A DNA stretch of 64,000 nt from Lysinibacillus fusiformis (GTDB taxonomy: Bacteria > Bacillota > Bacilli > Bacillales_A > Planococcaceae). The DNA is taken from NCBI RefSeq assembly GCF_007362955.1, contig NZ_CP041696.1, positions 806,001 through 870,000 of the forward strand, read 5' to 3'. The notes below the pieces were generated by a model. It saw only the letters and a list, made by a program, of their open reading frames with translations. It was not told where the DNA came from and did no database searches. A program made the position numbers and the translations under genes. Shown here piece by piece: positions 46,615-54,800 of the stretch. Every line of letters starts with the position of its first letter. Position 1 is the first letter of the stretch.

Positions 46615-48237
46615 GTGTTGAATTTAATAGAAGGAAGGCTATGTTGCATTTCCTTTTACATTCCTATGAAAAATATTTCATTACGTCTAAAGATGTTTAT
46701 ATTTTCGTTCATTATAGTCATCTCTTCTATTGCCACCAGTGGAGCAATTATGATTCATAATCTTGCTGGTGCTTTTGAAAAAGAATTTGGTGCACGTGCA
46801 ATCGCTATCGCGAGGACCGTCTCACAACTTACAGATGTTCAAAATAACGTGGGGAAACGTGAAGGTTTTGAAATCATTCAGCCAATTGCTGAACGTATTC
46901 GCTTAACTACTGATGTCGATTATATTGTTATCATCGATATGAATCGAATTCGTTACTCACATCCGTCTGAGAGTAAGCTCGGTACAGTATTTGAAGGTGG
47001 AGACGAAATAGAAGCTTTTTCGCAACATGAATACATATCAAAGGCACGTGGCGTACTGGGTTACTCCATTCGTGCGTTCGTACCGATTATGAACGAAGAA
47101 GGCACAAAACAAGTTGGTGTTATTACAGTTGGCCTACTTGCACCGAAATGGTATAACCTGCTAGATGAATATCAACTTGATATATTAGTATCTCTTTTTT
47201 GGGGTTTAGCTATAGGATTAGGGGGTTCTGTTTGGGTAGCCAACCACTTAAAACGTCAAACATTTAACTTAGAACCTTATGAAATCGCCCGGCTTGTGGA
47301 AGAACGCTCCGGTATTATTCAAGCAATGGATATTGGGATATTAGCAACTGACGAAAGTGGAAATGTCACGTTTATAAACAGATTAGCAAGGCAGTACACA
47401 CATTTCTTTGGCCAGAAGGTCACCCGTAAGACTTTATTTAAATATACTTGGCTTGCAGAGGATACTATTCAGCAACACGAAGTCTACCGTCCTCTCCTGA
47501 TGTTCGAACAAATGTATTTAGTACGCACTTTCCCAATTCGTATTTTGGAACAAAATGCAGGCTACCTTATTATGCTAACAGATCGAAAAGAAGCTAATAT
47601 GTTGGCCGAGGAGTTAACTGGCATTAAAATCCTCGTTGATTCTTTACGTGCACAGCAGCATGAATACATGAATCGACTCCATAGTATTGCTGGATTAATT
47701 CAGCTCGAACGTAATGAGGACGCTTTAAGTCTCATTATTGATGAAATAACAGACGAAGAGGAAATCATTCGTAGCTTACATGACAAAATACACGACTATT
47801 CAATTCAAGGTTTATTGCTTGGCAAATATTCGAGGGCGAAAGAACTCAGTGTGGAGTTAACAATTGATGAAGATTCTAACCTAGTTGATTTTATGAGCGG
47901 TTTTTCGAGTGGAGATATGGTAACAATTATTGGCAATCTCTTGGACAATGCAATGGAGGCCTGTCTCGAAAGTACTCATAAGGATGTTCATATAACGGTA
48001 ATTGGAGATCAGCACCATTTATTTATAGAAGTACAGGACAGTGGTAAAGGCATTGAAGGATTGCCACAACGTATTTTTAATTATGGTTTTAGTACAAAGA
48101 AAAAAGAGGGGCATGGTATTGGACTTGCACTTGTTAAACAAATTGTGGAATCTAACAAAGGAACGATCCAAATCGAATCCACTGCCCATATTGGCACAAT
48201 AATTACTATTATGGTGGGGGTGACTGAAAATGAGTAG
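46615..48237 (+). CDS. dctS: Sensor histidine kinase, DcuS/DctS/CitA type
   Basis: Membrane sensor for C4-dicarboxylates, 540 residues. TM1 is at about 26-47. The extracytoplasmic domain (48-185) has RIRYSHPSE, the carboxylate-binding signature of this group. TM2 is at about 190-210, then PAS (about 230-325). The SPOB-type dimerisation helix carries the phospho-acceptor His349 in QQHEYMNRLH, and the ATPase has N box IGNLLDNAMEAC and G box GHGIGLALVKQ. GTG start at 46615 after GAGG; ATG 46666 has no ribosome site. Overlaps dctR by eight bases. TRAP genes downstream indicate dicarboxylate sensing, perhaps with a binding protein as partner. Confidence 0.9.
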   Translation: MLNLIEGRLCCISFYIPMKNISLRLKMFIFSFIIVISSIATSGAIMIHNLAGAFEKEFGARAIAIARTVSQLTDVQNNVGKREGFEIIQPIAERIRLTTDVDYIVIIDMNRIRYSHPSESKLGTVFEGGDEIEAFSQHEYISKARGVLGYSIRAFVPIMNEEGTKQVGVITVGLLAPKWYNLLDEYQLDILVSLFWGLAIGLGGSVWVANHLKRQTFNLEPYEIARLVEERSGIIQAMDIGILATDESGNVTFINRLARQYTHFFGQKVTRKTLFKYTWLAEDTIQQHEVYRPLLMFEQMYLVRTFPIRILEQNAGYLIMLTDRKEANMLAEELTGIKILVDSLRAQQHEYMNRLHSIAGLIQLERNEDALSLIIDEITDEEEIIRSLHDKIHDYSIQGLLLGKYSRAKELSVELTIDEDSNLVDFMSGFSSGDMVTIIGNLLDNAMEACLESTHKDVHITVIGDQHHLFIEVQDSGKGIEGLPQRIFNYGFSTKKKEGHGIGLALVKQIVESNKGTIQIESTAHIGTIITIMVGVTENE

Positions 48238-48898
48238 TCTTTCAGTTTTAATTGTAGAAGATGATCCAATGGTGCTTGAAGTAAATAAAGGATTTCTGAA
48301 TAAAATGAATGGTTTTCAGCTTGTGGGTGAATCAGTCAATGGACGTGATGCTTATGAAAAAATTATTTCAAAAAAACCAAATCTAATATTACTCGATATG
48401 TTTTTACCAGATATGACTGGCATGGAATTATTCCTAAAGCTTCGTGCAGAACGTATTCCATCAGATATTATTATGATTACAGCAGCTAGAGACTCACCAA
48501 CAGTACAAGAGTCTCTCCGTCTTGGTGCAATCGATTACCTTATTAAACCTTTCCGTTTTGAACGCTTTGAAAAGGCATTGCAACAATATAAAAACTCTAC
48601 AAAAAAGTTACTAAATACAAATGCCGTAAACCAAGAGGATATCGATAAATGGCTGGGTATTCAGCAGGAAACTTTTGAATTACCAAAAGGTTTAAACAAT
48701 ATTACGATGCAACAAATATTAGATCATTTAATGTCACTTAGATCCTCGACTACTTCTGAACAACTCGCTCAAAATGTCGGAATGGCTAGAGTAACTGTTC
48801 GTAAATACTTAGACTTTTTAGCCACAAAAGGTACTGTGGATATTGAATTAAAATATGGTTCAGTGGGTCGTCCAACAAAATACTATTCTATTAAATAA
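48230..48898 (+). CDS. dctR: Response regulator, DctR/DcuR/CitB type
   Basis: Partner of the kinase just upstream. Receiver domain at about 1-120, with the acidic pair in VLIVEDDPMV, phospho-acceptor Asp56 in LILLDMFLPD, the Thr region in MITAARDS, and DYLIKPF. The C-terminal DNA-binding part (about 160-222) has STTSEQLAQNVGMARVTVRK as its helix-turn-helix, as in DcuR/CitB. GGGGGTGA precedes the ATG within the end of dctS. It most likely activates the TRAP genes. Tandem nine-base units before the next gene are candidate sites. Confidence 0.9.
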   Translation: MSSLSVLIVEDDPMVLEVNKGFLNKMNGFQLVGESVNGRDAYEKIISKKPNLILLDMFLPDMTGMELFLKLRAERIPSDIIMITAARDSPTVQESLRLGAIDYLIKPFRFERFEKALQQYKNSTKKLLNTNAVNQEDIDKWLGIQQETFELPKGLNNITMQQILDHLMSLRSSTTSEQLAQNVGMARVTVRKYLDFLATKGTVDIELKYGSVGRPTKYYSIK

Positions 48899-48950
48899 TT
48901 TGTACAGGTAACCAATTAGTCCTTCAATCATTAGCAATAGATTAAATAAC

Positions 48951-49050
48951 AAGAATCTGCTCGTTTCCACGGATAAGCTATGGCCTCAGCAGGCGCTTCA
49001 GCGTCTACAGGGACTTCCCTGCTTTTTCCCCAGAAATCTCGCAGATTCTT
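48951..49050. repeat. 100-bp intergenic element with terminal inverted repeats
   Basis: AAGAATCTGC at 48951-48960 and GCAGATTCTT at 49041-49050 are perfect ten-base inverted ends. The inside is GC-richer (CAGCAGGCGCTTCAGCGTCT). It has no coding potential and looks like a MITE-like or REP-like repeat of Bacillaceae. Confidence 0.6.
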
Positions 49051-49137
49051 TACTTATTTACAGCCATAAATTCATTATGGCAACTGATAGACAGTCCTAA
49101 CTGTGTTACAACATTTTTTAAAATAGTAAATTGTTAT

Positions 49138-49173
49138 ATACCATAAATACCAAAATGTCCATTAATACCATAA
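49138..49173 (+). promoter_or_regulatory. Tandem nine-base repeats before the DctP-like gene
   Basis: Four consecutive nine-base units: ATACCATAA, ATACCAAAA, TGTCCATTA, ATACCATAA. They lie about 70 bases before the gene start. Such phased direct repeats suit a response regulator such as DctR; this is inference. Confidence 0.4.
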
Positions 49174-49243
49174 TATTGTTTATTTGAATAGATATACTAC
49201 AATGAAGAACGTTCACATCTTAAATAGATTAGGGGTGAATTAT

Positions 49244-50287
49244 ATGTGGAGTAATCGTAGTAAAATCCGATTTGTTAGCGTTCTCATTTTAATAATAATT
49301 CTGTTAGTCTCATGTCAACAACGTGATTATCCAACCGATAATGAGCAGTTAAGTCATGAAGAACAAATTGTTATTCGATTTTCACATGTTGTTGGTGAAA
49401 ATACGCCAAAAGGAATGGCAGCAATAAAGTTTGCCGAACTCATTAAAGAACGAAGTAATGGCCATGTAGAAATTCAAGTGTTTCCAAACGGCGTACTCTA
49501 TAAGGATGGAGAAGAATTAAATGCACTATTGCGCGGCGATATTCAAATGATCGCACCGGCTATTTCTAAAATTACAACACTTGTTCCAGAGTGGTCAGTC
49601 ATGGATTTACCCTATGCATTTAAAAATGCTGACGAAGTTCATAGCTATGTAGGTAGTGAAATAGGTCAATCTTTAATGAAGAAATTAAACGCACATAATC
49701 TATTATCTGTGGGGGTTTGGGATAGCGGATTTAAGCAGTTAAGCAATAGTATCCGGCCCATCGAACATATTAGTGACTTAAAAGAGTTACGGATGCGTAT
49801 TATGCCCAGTGATATTTTAGCGGAGCAATTCTCCAGTGTTGGTGCTTATCCAAAGAGAATTGACTTTAATACCGTTTTTAACCAGCTGCAAAAAGGAAAT
49901 GTAGATGGTCAGGAAAACACATTCACGAATATTACTAGTAAAAATATTCATTCTTTACAGGACTACTTAACGGTTAGTAATCACGGTTACTTAGGTTATT
50001 TACTACTTATAAATAACGAGTCTTGGGACTCCTTGCCAAAGGATGTACAAACACTGCTCATGGACACGCTAGAAGAAGTACAAGAATGGGAATGGCAACT
50101 TGCAAAGGATCTTAGTGCCGAACGTCTGCAAGAAATGGAAGCCTGTGAATGCATTAATATTCACTACTTATCTAATCAGGATGTGCAAAAATGGGAGTCA
50201 GCTTTTGAACCTGTTTATGACTATTATGCAGGAAAGTATGACAGTAAATATATTAACGCACTACCCAAAAATCAATCACATCATTAA
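49244..50287 (+). CDS. DctP-family lipoprotein, candidate sensory partner of DctS
   Basis: A TRAP-type C4-dicarboxylate binding protein, 347 residues, with an N-terminal signal and lipobox LLVSC, anchoring it to the outer membrane face. Family features: IRFSHVVGENTPKGMAAIKF, QVFPNGVLYKDGEELNALLRGDIQMIAP, LRMRIMPSD (carboxylate-binding arginine region) and QLQKGNVDGQENTF. ATG 49244 has AGGGGTG six bases upstream. It sits between dctSR and a second, more typical dctP, and is clearly diverged from it. In B. subtilis the DctP-like DctB works as a co-sensor with DctS, so this may be the same kind of protein. It could equally be a second transporter component. Confidence 0.85.
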   Translation: MWSNRSKIRFVSVLILIIILLVSCQQRDYPTDNEQLSHEEQIVIRFSHVVGENTPKGMAAIKFAELIKERSNGHVEIQVFPNGVLYKDGEELNALLRGDIQMIAPAISKITTLVPEWSVMDLPYAFKNADEVHSYVGSEIGQSLMKKLNAHNLLSVGVWDSGFKQLSNSIRPIEHISDLKELRMRIMPSDILAEQFSSVGAYPKRIDFNTVFNQLQKGNVDGQENTFTNITSKNIHSLQDYLTVSNHGYLGYLLLINNESWDSLPKDVQTLLMDTLEEVQEWEWQLAKDLSAERLQEMEACECINIHYLSNQDVQKWESAFEPVYDYYAGKYDSKYINALPKNQSHH

Positions 50288-50344
50288 CTTGAGTTTAAAG
50301 GTTGTCCTTTTTACTATAATCAAAAAATTTTAGGGGGATTTGTA

Positions 50345-51391
50345 ATGAAGAAATGGCTTTTCATGTCACTAATGGCTGTGCTTGTATTAGCACTTGCTGC
50401 TTGTGGTGGGGACAAAAAAGAAACAACTTCTGCTCCAGCAGCTGAAGGAGATGGTGGCTATACGAAAGATAAACCGCTTGTAATTAAATTCTCTCACGTG
50501 ACATCCATTGACAGCGTTAAGGGGAAAGCTGCTGATGCTTTTGCTAAATTAGTAGCAGAGAAAACAGATGGTAAAGTGAAAGTGGAAGTTTACCCTTCAT
50601 CTCAATTATATGGCGATAACGATGAGCTAGATGCATTAGTATCTGGAAACGTACATATGATTGCACCTTCCGTTACAAAAATGGTAAAAATCGATCCACG
50701 TTGGCAATATGTGGACATGCCTTATCTTTTTGAAAACGAAGAGCATGCACGTAAATTCTTTGAGTCTGATGTTGCCAAAACAATTCTTGAATCCGATCAA
50801 TTAGCGAATAACGATATTAAAGGTTTAGTTTTCTGGGAAAATGGTTTCAAACATTTCTCAAATAACAAACACCCACTTGTCAACGTTGAAGACTTTAAAG
50901 GCCTAAAATTCCGTGCTCAAGCTGGTAAAGTGCTAGAAGCACAATTCAAGGCTTTACATGCCGGCTCAGCAACAATCGCATTCGGTGAAACATATGCTGC
51001 GTTACAACAAGGAACAGTAGATGGCCAAGAAAATACATTTAACAACTTCGATACACAAAAATACCAAGAAGTACAAAAATACTTCTCAGTATCTGAACAT
51101 GGTCGTCTTGACTATGCAATTTTTGTAAACAAATCATTCTGGGATAAAATCCCTGTTGATTTACTAAAAGCGGTTGAAGATTCTTTAACGGAAGCAACAA
51201 CTTTAGCTTGGGATTTAGCTTCTGAAGAAAATGCAAAATCATATGAAAACATTAAAAACTCTGGCATTGAAGTTATTGAGTTAACACCTGAACAAAAAGA
51301 GAAAATCAAGGCTGAACTTGAGCCAGTTTATGAAGAATTCGGTGAAGTTATTACGGAAGAATTAATCAACGGTATTCGTGGCTTAAAATAG
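50345..51391 (+). CDS. dctP: TRAP transporter solute-binding lipoprotein DctP
   Basis: Binds C4-dicarboxylates or similar acids outside the membrane and delivers them to DctQM. 348 residues. The signal peptide ends in LALAACGG, so Cys20 is lipidated; a Thr/Ala/Glu linker follows. Features: IKFSHVTSIDSVKGKAADAF, EVYPSSQLYGDNDELDALVSGNVHMIAP, LKFRAQAGKVLEAQF (conserved Arg) and ALQQGTVDGQENTFNNF. AGGGGGA precedes the ATG. A hairpin follows, then dctQ and dctM, so the binding protein is probably made in excess over the membrane part. Confidence 0.93.
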   Translation: MKKWLFMSLMAVLVLALAACGGDKKETTSAPAAEGDGGYTKDKPLVIKFSHVTSIDSVKGKAADAFAKLVAEKTDGKVKVEVYPSSQLYGDNDELDALVSGNVHMIAPSVTKMVKIDPRWQYVDMPYLFENEEHARKFFESDVAKTILESDQLANNDIKGLVFWENGFKHFSNNKHPLVNVEDFKGLKFRAQAGKVLEAQFKALHAGSATIAFGETYAALQQGTVDGQENTFNNFDTQKYQEVQKYFSVSEHGRLDYAIFVNKSFWDKIPVDLLKAVEDSLTEATTLAWDLASEENAKSYENIKNSGIEVIELTPEQKEKIKAELEPVYEEFGEVITEELINGIRGLK

Positions 51392-51403
51392 TTCTTCAAA
51401 TTT

Positions 51404-51440
51404 GAGTGTCGATAAGGTATCGACACTCACTCTTTTTCTT
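51404..51440 (+). terminator. Partial terminator between dctP and dctQ
   Basis: GAGTGTCGATA (51404-51414) and TATCGACACTC (51418-51428) with TCTTTTT after. Likely allows some read-through into dctQM. Confidence 0.75.
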
Positions 51441-51468
51441 AAAGGTAAATCGCTTACCCTTACCTAAA

Positions 51469-51547
51469 GTACTAGCGGGTGCTAAAATTCCCACCCAAAC
51501 ATCAAGTTAGTTGACGCTACAGTGGGAGGTTAAGCACCCGTAAGTAC
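51469..51547. repeat. Long inverted repeat before dctQ
   Basis: GTACTAGCGGGTGCT and AGCACCCGTAAGTAC frame an inner TCCCAC/GTGGGA stem. It looks like an intergenic repeat element that can also fold in RNA within the dct transcript. Confidence 0.55.
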
Positions 51548-51632
51548 AAATCACAACAATATTTACTTCAGTATTGTACTTATGTTATTGAATGATAATA
51601 ATCAAATCGAAAAATTAAAAGGAGGCATCAGA

Positions 51633-52130
51633 ATGAAAGCTTTACATAAAGCATGGGGCTATTTAGAAGAAATTCTTGCTGGTTTCTTTTTTGTCACAGG
51701 TGTAGTACTCATTTTTTATGGCGTAATCATGCGCTACTTGTTCAACGAACCTCAAGCTTGGGTAGAAGAACTCGCTAGATATACAATTATTTGGGGAACT
51801 TTTCTAGGGTTTGGGTTAGCACTGCGTCACAACCAACATATTCAAGTAGATATTTTATACGATCAATTAAAACCTTCGATGAAACGTATTCTAGACATAG
51901 TGGCAACAGGCTTAAGCATCATATTCTGCTTAATCTATACGTATTATGGCTTTGTTCTTGTAGAGAACCGTTATACATCTGGCATGGTATCACTTGATAT
52001 TGGTATTCCAATGTGGATTGTCTACTTAGTACTACCCGTTTCAGGTATTTTATTCTTGCTAAGATTCGTAGAAAGATTAGTCAATATTCTACGTGGAAAG
52101 GATGAAGAATATGCTAATCCTCTTACTTAG
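51633..52130 (+). CDS. dctQ: TRAP transporter small permease DctQ
   Basis: The four-helix small membrane subunit, 165 residues. Features are FFFVTGVVLIFYGVIMRYLFNEPQAWVEELARYTIIW (the conserved R-Y-x-F region), FGLALRHNQHIQVDIL and GIPMWIVYLVLPVSGIL. It couples the DctP-loaded substrate to DctM. The frame is open from 51582, but AAAGGAGG with seven bases to ATG 51633 decides the start. It overlaps dctM by 20 bases. Confidence 0.93.
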   Translation: MKALHKAWGYLEEILAGFFFVTGVVLIFYGVIMRYLFNEPQAWVEELARYTIIWGTFLGFGLALRHNQHIQVDILYDQLKPSMKRILDIVATGLSIIFCLIYTYYGFVLVENRYTSGMVSLDIGIPMWIVYLVLPVSGILFLLRFVERLVNILRGKDEEYANPLT

Positions 52131-53379
52131 TTTCTTTATTTTACTGTTCTTACGCGTACCTGTAGCAGTCAGTTTAGCACTATCAACTATTCTTGTGTTC
52201 TTCCAAATTGATTTTAATATGAATATGATTCCACAACGAATTTTCACTGCACTTGATTCATTCCCAATGATGGCGATTCCAGGGTTTGTACTTGCTGGGG
52301 TGCTAATGGCGCGTGGAGGTATTTCAAAATATTTAATCGAAGCCTTACGTGCTTGGATCGGTCACCTTCCAGGAGGGCTTGCAGTAGTAACTATCGTTGC
52401 CTGTGCAATCTTCGCAGCAATTTCAGGTTCTTCACCTGCGACAGCTGCAGCCATCGGTTCTATTATGATCCCTGCAATGATTTCAGCAGGTTATAAAAAA
52501 CGTTACTCGATGGGCCTTGTTGCTGCCGGTGGTACGCTAGGTATTTTAATTCCACCGAGTGTGCCTTTAATCATCTATGGTATTACATCTGAACAATCCA
52601 TTGGTGAGTTATTTATGGCAGGCGTTATTCCTGGTCTTGCATTAACTGGCATATTAATCATTGCTGCCATCTTCTATGCAAAAAGAAATGGTTTCAAGGG
52701 TGATGAGCCTGCAACTTGGGAGGTACGTTGGCGTAAGTCCTTAAAAGCAATCTGGGGCGGCTTCTTACCTTTCCTAATTTTAGGTACGATTTATTCTGGT
52801 GTTGTAACACCAACTGAATCCGCAGTTATCGCCGTATTTTATGGTTTGATTGTTTCCCTTTTCATCTATCGCGAAATGAAACTAAAAGACTTCCGAGAAG
52901 TATTAGTAGAATCCATTAACATCACGGCCATGATTTTTCTAATAATAGGTGCTGCTTCCTTATTCGGATTATATTTAACAAATGCACAGGTACCACAACA
53001 AGTTGGTGCTTGGATTGCAGAAAGTGATATGAACAAATGGATTTTCATAATCATCGTTAACATCTTATTCTTTGTGATGGGGATGTTTTTAGAAGCAGTT
53101 TCAATTATTTTAATAACATTACCAATCTTGTTACCAATCCTTGTACATTTCGATATCAACCTCATTCACTTTGCTATTATTATGACGATTAACATGGAGC
53201 TTGGAATGATTACACCACCAGTTGGTCTGAATCTCTTCGTTGTTAGTGGGATTGCCAAAGAAAAATTGGGTGAAGTTGTCAGAGGGGTTATTCCGTTTAT
53301 CGTCTTAATGATTGTCTTCTTAGCTATTGTTGTATTACTGCCACAACTATCACTGTGGTTACCTGAGCAAATGAAATAA
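52111..53379 (+). CDS. dctM: TRAP transporter large permease DctM
   Basis: The 12-helix sodium-coupled permease subunit, 422 residues. DctM markers: FLRVPVAVSLALSTI, FPMMAIPGFVLAGVLMARGGIS, ISGSSPATAAAIGSIMIPAM, GTLGILIPPSVPLIIYG, GVVTPTESAVIAVFYG and MELGMITPPVGLNLFVVSGI. ATG 52111 follows AAAGGA by eight bases inside the end of dctQ, so translation is coupled. Forms the transporter with dctP and dctQ; the MFS gene 10 bases on is probably in the same transcript. Confidence 0.95.
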   Translation: MLILLLSFFILLFLRVPVAVSLALSTILVFFQIDFNMNMIPQRIFTALDSFPMMAIPGFVLAGVLMARGGISKYLIEALRAWIGHLPGGLAVVTIVACAIFAAISGSSPATAAAIGSIMIPAMISAGYKKRYSMGLVAAGGTLGILIPPSVPLIIYGITSEQSIGELFMAGVIPGLALTGILIIAAIFYAKRNGFKGDEPATWEVRWRKSLKAIWGGFLPFLILGTIYSGVVTPTESAVIAVFYGLIVSLFIYREMKLKDFREVLVESINITAMIFLIIGAASLFGLYLTNAQVPQQVGAWIAESDMNKWIFIIIVNILFFVMGMFLEAVSIILITLPILLPILVHFDINLIHFAIIMTINMELGMITPPVGLNLFVVSGIAKEKLGEVVRGVIPFIVLMIVFLAIVVLLPQLSLWLPEQMK

Positions 53380-53389
53380 GGATATTCCT

Positions 53390-54595
53390 ATGAACACGTT
53401 CAAACAGGGGTATTCGATTAAAGATAGGCAATTTTGGATTATTATGATGAGCTTAGGCCTTGCATCCGTATTCGTCTTTGCTTCGATGTATTCGGTTCAG
53501 CCTTTGCTCCCCTTCTTTACTGAACAATTTAATATATCCGCTTCTTATGCAAGTTTGGCGATGTCGATGACAACCTTATCTGTCATTATAGGATTACTGG
53601 TATTAGGTTTTTTATCTGATCGACACGGGCGTTTACTGTTCATTAAGGTTGCGCTCATTCTCACAGTGATTCCGTTTCTTTTTATGGCATTCAGTGACTC
53701 TTTCTTTCATATTGTTGTTTGGCGATTTATACAGGGCTTTGCCATTGCTGGTGTACCAGCAGCGGCACTTGCCTATATTAGTGAAGAGATTGATAGTCAA
53801 TCGATGGGGCTTGCCACATCACTTTATATTTCAAGTAATGCACTTGGTGGAACAATTGGTCGCTTAGTCATGGGATCAGTGACAGAGCGTTATTCTTGGG
53901 AAACAGCGTTTTGTTCACTTGCACTTCTTGGTTGCATCATTTTTGTAATCGTTTGGCTAGCACTACCAAAATCTAAGCATTTTGCACAACATTCTCGTAC
54001 AATAAAAACAGATGTACACGGTTTTTGGATTCATTTAAAAAATCCAAATCTGCTGATATTATTCGGTTTAGGGATCATTTTACAAATTTCATTTACAGGA
54101 ATGTGGACATTCATTCCATTTCATTTAACAGAACCGCCCTTCTCTCTTTCATTAAAGACGATATCTTTCATTTTTTTAGCCTATAGTTTAGGTATTGTCG
54201 GTTCACCAATCGCCAGTGCAATCGCAGAAGAAATAGGGATTAATATCATACGAACTATTGGCTTACTCCTGCTAGTTAGTGGAATTGCGCTAACATTAAG
54301 CCACTCACTTTTCATCATTATTGTTGGTTTATGTCTTGCCTGTTTAGGTTTCTTCACAGCCCATGCATTAACATCAGCAACTGTTAGCCGGACCGCAAAC
54401 CATCAAAAGGGGAGCGCTTCTAGCTTATATCTCGTTTCCTATTATATCGGCGTCACTTGTGGAAGTACGTTGCTTAGTCCAATATGGGAACTTTATCAAT
54501 GGCAAGGCATTGTAATCATAACAATAATTCTTCCTATTTTTTATATACTTTTTTTAAATATCACATTTAATAGAAGAAAAAGTAATCGCTATTAG
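53390..54595 (+). CDS. MFS transporter (YnfM-like) at the end of the TRAP operon
   Basis: Twelve-helix major facilitator, 401 residues, most like the YnfM/arabinose-efflux (DHA1) group: MYSVQPLLPFFTEQFNISASYASLAMS, LGFLSDRHGRLLFIK (loop 2-3 motif), IQGFAIAGVPAAALAYISEEI, GRLVMGSVTERYSWE. AAGGAT lies just before the ATG, ten bases after dctM, so it is likely cotranscribed with the dicarboxylate uptake genes. An export role for an acid or by-product of that pathway is possible, but not shown. The C-terminus is basic (NRRKSNRY). Confidence 0.85.
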   Translation: MNTFKQGYSIKDRQFWIIMMSLGLASVFVFASMYSVQPLLPFFTEQFNISASYASLAMSMTTLSVIIGLLVLGFLSDRHGRLLFIKVALILTVIPFLFMAFSDSFFHIVVWRFIQGFAIAGVPAAALAYISEEIDSQSMGLATSLYISSNALGGTIGRLVMGSVTERYSWETAFCSLALLGCIIFVIVWLALPKSKHFAQHSRTIKTDVHGFWIHLKNPNLLILFGLGIILQISFTGMWTFIPFHLTEPPFSLSLKTISFIFLAYSLGIVGSPIASAIAEEIGINIIRTIGLLLLVSGIALTLSHSLFIIIVGLCLACLGFFTAHALTSATVSRTANHQKGSASSLYLVSYYIGVTCGSTLLSPIWELYQWQGIVIITIILPIFYILFLNITFNRRKSNRY

Positions 54596-54722
54596 CAAAA
54601 AGAACGAAGCTTGTCACTAAAAGAGATGTTGTCTACATTTAGAGGCACTTCTTTTTTTGTCTGATTGTTTCACCTTCCGCTGCAAATATTAAAAACATAG
54701 CAATAACACATTTTTAATAACA

Positions 54723-54755
54723 GGAGGTGTCTCAACAATAAATTGAGACACCTCC
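54723..54755. terminator. Hairpin between convergent MFS and MMPL genes
   Basis: GGAGGTGTCTCA and TGAGACACCTCC form a perfect 12-base stem with a nine-base loop. The T runs are poor, so it may act in both directions weakly. Confidence 0.6.
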
Positions 54756-54800
54756 CTTCTTAGTATTTACTAATTATTCATAAGCCTATCTATCATAACT

